This document shows positions 58,839 to 64,000 of a stretch of 64,000 bases of DNA, piece by piece. Source of the stretch: Conoideocrella luteorostrata (taxonomy: Eukaryota > Ascomycota > Sordariomycetes > Hypocreales > Clavicipitaceae); NCBI GenBank assembly GCA_032433595.1, contig JASWJB010000227.1, positions 1 to 64,000 on the forward strand. Direction: 5' to 3'. The notes under the pieces are model-generated. The model was given only the letters and a program-made list of their open reading frames with translations. It searched no databases and was not told the origin of the DNA. A program made the position numbers and the translations under genes. Every line of letters begins with the position of its first letter. Positions within the stretch are counted from its first letter, which is position 1.

Positions 58839-59334
58839 GGTTTTTTTTTTTTTTGGTGGTGTTCAAGTTTTTGCTGTTCAGCGGCCCGAACAAATAGTGG
58901 GCGCAACGATAGATACCCTGACGCGTGTTTTGTATGTTTACAGCATTATAACGTCCAAACAGATTACGGATGCAATATTGAACATATAGATAGAATACGC
59001 ACATATATGCATATGATCCATTTCAATCATCAACAACAGTCTTTGATCTAAACCATTGCTGTATTACTGATTCTCTCTCTCTCTGTGTGTGTGCATGTGC
59101 ATAAGCATATTATATGTACATAATTCATTGCCACCACCAACTACAGTCTTTGATCTGAATCGATACTGTATTGCTAATACTCTCTGTATGTATATATGTG
59201 TGTGTGTGTGAGTGAGTGTATACAAGTGTATATATATTTGTGTCTGTATCCAAATCCCACACGTCATGTCCAATTAATGGGAGATTCTTTCTCTATCCAG
59301 TATGTAGTATTTATGTTCTGATCCCTATTTCATC
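58839..59334. other. Convergent 3' flanks with a tandem duplication
   Basis: Contains a T-run right after the flippase stop and a diverged direct duplication of about 107 bp (listed separately). There is no gene. Confidence 0.6.
58999..59220. repeat. Diverged tandem duplication (about 107-bp unit) with TC/TG microsatellites
   Basis: CAACAGTCTTTGATCT at about 59034 recurs as CTACAGTCTTTGATCT at about 59141. Both copies continue with a similar CTGTATT-CT-A-T stretch, then TCTCTC and GTGTGTG runs. The offset of the CTTTGATCT core is 107 bp. It lies between convergent genes. Confidence 0.7.
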
Positions 59335-61597
59335 TCAGCATCGCTGCTCGCCCCTCCTGTAAAAGCGCGTCAGGGCGGACTCCTCCTCGCCAGCGTGGGA
59401 CTTTTCCTCCGCAGTCAGACCAGTCGTGCCGCTACTACCAGTCTTCCCGACAATATCCATATTCCGAAACGCCAACAGCACAACCAGCAATGAGGCAATG
59501 CCGAACCCAAAATTACTCCAACTGGCAGCCCTTAAGCCTCCCAGGGAATCAGGATCCCAGGGCATTATGGGACCCGCCTCTTTGATAGGCAGACCACGGG
59601 CACTGGCCATAGCGGCGGTCTGGATGGTCGTACTGATAGCAAGACCGATGGAACGGCCGAACTGGCCTACCGCATTGACCAGCGCACCAGCCATGGCCTG
59701 ATCCTCTCTCGGGAGGGCGCGCGACGCGAACAGTGACAGGCACGGGGCTGAAGTGTCCGCCCCTATGACGGCTAAGATCATGGCGGGCAGCCCGTAGGCC
59801 CAGTACGTTGTGGTAGGGGCGATGGGTACAGCGTACAGCAGACAGGCTATGGAGGTGGCGAGGGTGCCGCACAGGAGGATGAAGAAGGTCGGCACATGAC
59901 TGAGCAGCTGGGCGACTATCAGAGCGACAATGACGCCAGTAGCGCCAGTCGGGATGTAGCGGAGCATGGTAGCCAGTGGTGAGAGACCCTGGAAGTCCTG
60001 GAAGAAGTAGGTCGTGAAGATGAGATAGTTGTTGAAGGCGGCGAAGAAGAGGCCCATGATGAGCAGGGCCGCGCTGAACCGTCTGTTGCAGAAGACAGAG
60101 ACTTTGATAAGCGGTGCCCGGGAGATGCCCCTGTTGTAGCGGCGCTCCAGGAGGCACTGCCAAAGAACGAAGATGCCGATGAGGAGGGCGGATACGGCGA
60201 TGAGGAGGGCGATCCAGGGAGTTGTCCAGCCTACGACATTGCCTTGCGTGAGGGCGAAGTTGAGAGCGATGAGGCCCGTGGTGATGAGAGCGGCGCCGAC
60301 CCAATCCACGACTGGGACGCGCTTCGACGGTTTGTCGTCGGGCGGGCTTGACAACGAGGCAGGAGGAGGCGGGTCAGGGGGTATCAGGAAGATGCCTGCT
60401 AAGGTGATGATGCCAGACATGATGGCGAGGGCACCAAAGACCCATATCCAGTTGGCGTATTCAGCAATGAGGCCGGAGAGGAGGTTTCCAAAGACGCTTC
60501 CAAGAGGTGCACCAGCGGCTACATACATAAACCGTTAGAATAGGGACAATGAGCCTGCAGGATGGGGCCGATGTGTCAAAACGGCATGATAGGATCCATA
60601 CCATACGTGCTGAAGGCATAGTTCTTAGCCTTCCCCGGAGGAAATGTAATGCCCAAGATGCCAAGTGCGGTCGGCACAGTAGCAGCAGCGCCCTAGAAGC
60701 TACCATCAGCATAAACAGAGAACATCACATCGGCGTCCAATTTGCATTAAAACCCAGCACACACAGTTTTGAAAGAAAGGAGCCATTTCATGGAGAAGAT
60801 ATGTATATATTCATATATATCTCTATATATATGTATATACAAAGGGGGGAAAAGGTGTTACTAACCAGTCCCTGAAGACCACGAATCACATTAAACCCAA
60901 TCTCGTTCGGGACAAAGGGATTAGCGGCCAAAACAAGCGTCACCCAAAGAGAGCCGAGGATGAACACGAGGCGCTTGCCGTAGATGTCGCCAATGCGGCC
61001 CCAGAGGAGTAGGAAGCAGCCGAAGGCGAGGGAGTATGAAGAAACAATCCATTGCTGACGGCTCTCGGGAATATCCAAATGGTGGCCGATGGTAGGGAGG
61101 ATGATGACGACGCTTTGGATATTGAGGACCTGGATAAAAGAGATGAAGTTAGCACCGGGGTGTTATCGTGATGGTGGTTGTGCTGTTTTTCTGGAGTAGA
61201 ATGGAGAGAATGTAGCGGCTGAGGTTCTTGGCTTATACGGAAAGGCTGCGGGAACTTAAAAACAAAGACGAGCGCAAGTTGGAAAAGAAAAAGAAAAGAA
61301 AAGGAAAAAAAAGGGTGCAATTACATTAAGAAAGGCAGCGCCAGTAACGGTGGCGACAAGAGCAATACACTTGGCCCTGGACATGGGCAAGTCAAAGTCA
61401 GTCTTGCTGCTTTCATGATGAGACGACGACGACGACGACGGACTCGACGGCTGCTCAGCACTGTTCGCATCGAATTCGCCGTCTTTGATGTCAACTCGGC
61501 CATGTGCGGCTGCGGTGCCTCGATGTAGATGCCCGTCCGGCATCGGTACAGAATGACCAGGTCGATCGTCAGACAGTTCTGGCCTGGAAGAACCCAT
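59335..61597 (-). CDS. MFS multidrug-type exporter, DHA2 (14-TM) family
   Basis: Four exons (61597-61325, 61129-60866, 60692-60602, 60518-59335) give 603 aa. Introns are 195, 173 and 83 nt, unusually long for this window. A proton-coupled plasma-membrane exporter is expected. The soluble N-terminal 75 residues include a Ser-run from a CGA-type repeat (61421-61441). Hydrophobic segments fit the 14-helix DHA2 layout. Motif A reads GRIGDIYGKR after TM2, and motif C-like AAGAPLGSVFGNLLSG lies in TM5. Exon joins restore FLNVLNIQSVVIILPTIGHH and AFSTYAAGAPLG. Relatives export drugs, toxins, amino acids or siderophores; the substrate is not readable. The tail is charged (GLTAEEKSHAGEEE). It is convergent with the flippase gene. 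Confidence 0.92.
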
Positions 61598-63367
61598 GAT
61601 TGCTAGACCTCGTCCGAGATGGCGCTCTCATTGGGATGCCGTCGCCTATTGATAGCTGGCGGTGACAGGGGCCGTGGATGTAAGATATGGTCGCGCAGAT
61701 GGGAGAATCTTGTTGGGGGGGCTTCTTCGTTGCTATAAACGCAGGGTTCTCTCGGTAAGCCGAACTCGCTGACCTTGTCGGACTGCGTTATTGTACTATT
61801 ATGCAGGATGATGGCACTGTGCATGCAGAGTATGTACGAGAGAGAGGCAGGACAGATAATAGATAATAGGAAGCAGGGGAATCAAATGAACAGAGAAAAC
61901 CATGTGAACAAAGGGGAACCGAGTGCCAAAGTCCAAAAGATGAGGAGCGTTCAAAGTACGGATAGTGCATCTCGTATCATTGTGGCTCGGGCAAGCAGGT
62001 CGTCATCTATCTGTGAATTGCTGCGGAGTTCGTGTCATATAACGCAAATTATTGGTATGGTAATACATCACTCCTATAGCTAGCTGCTCTACTCCGTACT
62101 CTGCGCTCAATCAACACTCATACTCTGGAGTATCGTAATGCTCAGCTCTATTCTATAGGTCGGGCACGCTAACTAGTTAACTTACGACGGAGCAATACCT
62201 GCAACCCGAGCCAATCGGAAGTTATTAAGCAGCACCGCGCCCAACGTTTAAACTTTGACAGTCTCTGCACGAGCCCGGCATCATTCGTCGGCATTCGGCA
62301 TTCCAATGGGACCCCCGATAGACGCCGCCTGGCATCATCCGGCCGCTTCTTGCTTTGCAGCTCTGCAGCTGGCCTTTCACCGGATAAAAATTGGGGGGCC
62401 GCGCACCTGATATTGCCAGTATGTATATAATACCACATATGCACAAAACCGTTATTAGGTTCTAAACTCATCAGAGGGAGTGAACTCGGCGCGTCGCGGC
62501 GAACTCACTTACTCCTTCGTCGGAACCGCTGCCTGACTATGGAGTAGACTACGGAGTAGACTACGGAGTACGGCGTAGTTAGTGAACTATGGAAATTCGC
62601 ATGTCATCCAACATCCTACCAATCGGAACTTGATTCACCGCTTTTGGTCTCGCGGCGGGACGAACAGCTCAGCGGAAGCTAAGGTTAGCCAGCTGCCAGT
62701 CAGATTGTATCAACAGTCACCCCTCATCGTCATAGTGGCATGTATACGTATATATGTTTATATGTATATCTCAGCCAGCGACAGCTTTCGTAGCGAGTCA
62801 GTACATACTAAATACCCTCTGTCTTCACACAGCTTTAGGAAGTTTTGCGATAAAAAAACATTCACAACACGGACGAGAGGCGTTAAGATTCATCAACAAA
62901 ATGACATTCCGTGTGCAAACCACGGTAACCTTTCCATTGTTTCGCCCGTGCCGCCACCCGTCCTGATTCTTTTTTTAGGATATTCTCGATAAAAAAACAA
63001 GAGGAGAGAAGAAAAATAAAACCTGTAAACAGTTTTTGTTTGAAATCGTACAAGTACGCCATGGCCTGGGTTTCAAATAATAAAACACAAAATCCATCCG
63101 GCCCATTGTTGTTTCCCTTGCCTCTCTTCCGTCATCGCCATCATACATCCATCCGCGTGATGTGGCACGTATGGTGATGATCATGTCTCCCCTTCCAATG
63201 CTTCGATATAAAACAAAAAAACAATCACTTCACGGGCCCAGCCCATCGTCCGGCTTCCCCAGGCCAAGCTGCCTCATGATGCTGTCTTCGTGCCTCCTAA
63301 CTGGCATTAAAACACCACGGTCGGGGCGGATCGACCCACGCCGCCTCCCATCGCGAGTCCTACCCCC
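61598..63367. other. Intergenic, no gene seen
   Basis: Leader of the MFS gene on one side and 3' UTR of the Gln/Gly-rich gene on the other. 9-bp motif copies lie at 62090, 62550 and 62562, the last two as a 12-bp tandem repeat (ACTACGGAGTAG-type). No RNA gene is seen. Confidence 0.55.
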
Positions 63368-64000
63368 CTAATGGTAGTTTCCGCCCCAGCCACCACGCTG
63401 ATGCTGCTGGTGCTGCTGATGCTGTTGGTGCTGTTGGTGCTGCTGGCCGCCTCCATAGTAACCACCGCTTCCGAAGCCTTGGCCGTAGTTGTTGTAAGGG
63501 CTGCTACCATGCTGGCTGGCACCAGCGCCGCCGCCACCCATGCCGTAGCCGCTTCCGTGAACGTTGTGTCCCTGGAGATGACTGGGATAGCTACCATAGC
63601 CTCCGCCCATCTGGGAGTTCTGGGGCGGCGGGAGACCGCTCTGCCCGCTGGGAGCATTGTTCGTGGCGGATCCGGGTCGAGGTCCACCCCCAAGCGATGG
63701 AGATGGGCCAGAAGCGTTCGTCTTCGCATCGCCGAAAGGCTTCAGGTCATCGGCCGAGCCGGCTGCGGGTGGCTGGTTCTGGCTATTGAAAGACTGGCCC
63801 TGAGACTGGAACGAAGAGGCACCTCGAACAAAGCTGTCGTGCGCTCCTCCTCCGAAGCTACTGCCTCCAAGACCAGGCTGACTACCCGTCTGGCCAGACG
63901 CCGTGCGGCCGTACTCACCGAGACCTGAACCAAGGCTGTTGTCGCGGTGGAGAGAAGAGGGGCCGCCGAAAGTGCTGGGGGTCGAAGCGTGATCATAAGG
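63368..64000 (-). CDS. C-terminal part of a Gln/Gly/Ser-rich protein, possibly Def1-like (partial)
   Basis: The frame is open from the window edge to a TAG at 63370-63368: 210 residues of a longer protein whose start lies beyond 64000. The sequence is low-complexity: PYDHASTPSTFGGPSSLHRD, GASSFQSQGQSFNSQNQPP, then ADDLKPFGDAKTNASGPSPS, an aromatic-Gly region GGYGSYPSHLQGHNVHGSGY and a QQHQQHQQHQQHQQHQ tract ending RGGWGGNYH. The combination of DLKPFGDAK and a Gly/Tyr/Gln tail reminds me of filamentous-fungal relatives of the RNA polymerase II degradation factor Def1 (CUE domain plus Q-rich tail), but the diagnostic N-terminus is absent. An RNA-binding or prion-like protein is an alternative. 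Confidence 0.75.
   Translation of the reverse strand, partial: PYDHASTPSTFGGPSSLHRDNSLGSGLGEYGRTASGQTGSQPGLGGSSFGGGAHDSFVRGASSFQSQGQSFNSQNQPPAAGSADDLKPFGDAKTNASGPSPSLGGGPRPGSATNNAPSGQSGLPPPQNSQMGGGYGSYPSHLQGHNVHGSGYGMGGGGAGASQHGSSPYNNYGQGFGSGGYYGGGQQHQQHQQHQQHQQHQRGGWGGNYH
63395..63448 (-). repeat. CAGCAC hexanucleotide/trinucleotide coding repeat
   Basis: Repeated CAG/CAC codons encode the alternating QQH tract near the C-terminus of the partial protein. In-frame length variation between strains is likely. Confidence 0.8.

Noticed and set aside
59549..60304. 251-codon His/Arg-rich frame overlapping the MFS exporter
   Set aside because: It lies within the last exon in another frame of the same strand and has a composition typical of a shadow frame.
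61421..61441. CGA-type repeat considered as a CRISPR-like or regulatory array
   Set aside because: It is a coding trinucleotide repeat for a serine run in the exporter; the organism is a fungus and no spacer structure exists.
63371..63928. 185-codon plus-strand Val/Leu/Ala-rich frame at the right edge
   Set aside because: It is the antisense reading of the Gln/Gly repeat codons of the minus-strand gene (CTG/GTG runs).

Overview
The window reads as nuclear DNA of a filamentous ascomycete, most likely a sordariomycete of the order Hypocreales (for example the Metarhizium/Pochonia group). This rests on many short spliceosomal introns of about 47-90 nt with GTAAGT/GTATGT donors and CTAAC-type branch sites, wide intergenic regions, and fungal families such as a NACHT-WD40 STAND protein, DUF7727, a Dnf3-type flippase and an RTC3/SBDS-like protein. 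The order-level placement is inference. All exon structures below were worked out by hand from reading frame, splice sites and family resemblance.

Layout. 0-10 kb: one end of a transposable element (1-74), a C2H2 zinc-finger regulator (3368-5716), a decayed ankyrin-repeat gene (7063-8160), a tRNA-Glu(CTC) and the 3' part of a secreted SGNH/GDSL hydrolase gene (9394-10227). 10-16.4 kb: a divergent aspartyl-tRNA synthetase, an OPA3-like mitochondrial protein and an unrecognised three-exon gene with a frame-broken tail. 16.4-21 kb: gene-poor. 21-25 kb: a DUF7727 membrane protein, a 235-bp inverted-repeat element and an RTC3-like protein. 25-34 kb: a 1528-aa NACHT-WD40 NLR-like protein and an 832-aa RhoGEF, both on the minus strand. 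34-39.8 kb: gene-poor. 39.8-52 kb: a secreted Cys-rich protein, a hypothetical basic protein, a class III CoA-transferase, a single-pass membrane protein, anthranilate phosphoribosyltransferase head-to-head with TFIIB, and an asparaginase-like protein lacking some standard active-site residues. 52-64 kb: a Dnf3-type P4-ATPase converging on a DHA2-type MFS exporter, then the 3' end of a Gln/Gly-rich, possibly Def1-like, gene cut by the window edge.

There is no obvious biosynthetic cluster or operon-like unit. Housekeeping genes (AspRS family, TRP4, TFIIB, Dnf3) are interspersed with accessory ones (NLR, ankyrin remnant, secreted proteins). The strongest non-genic signal is a 9-bp motif, TACTCCGTA/TACGGAGTA. 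I counted at least 29 exact copies by eye, all outside the called coding exons, and some are paired into perfect palindromes. The second is a transposable-element family seen as a complete 235-bp element and a separate end 22.7 kb away that match at 56 of 57 positions.
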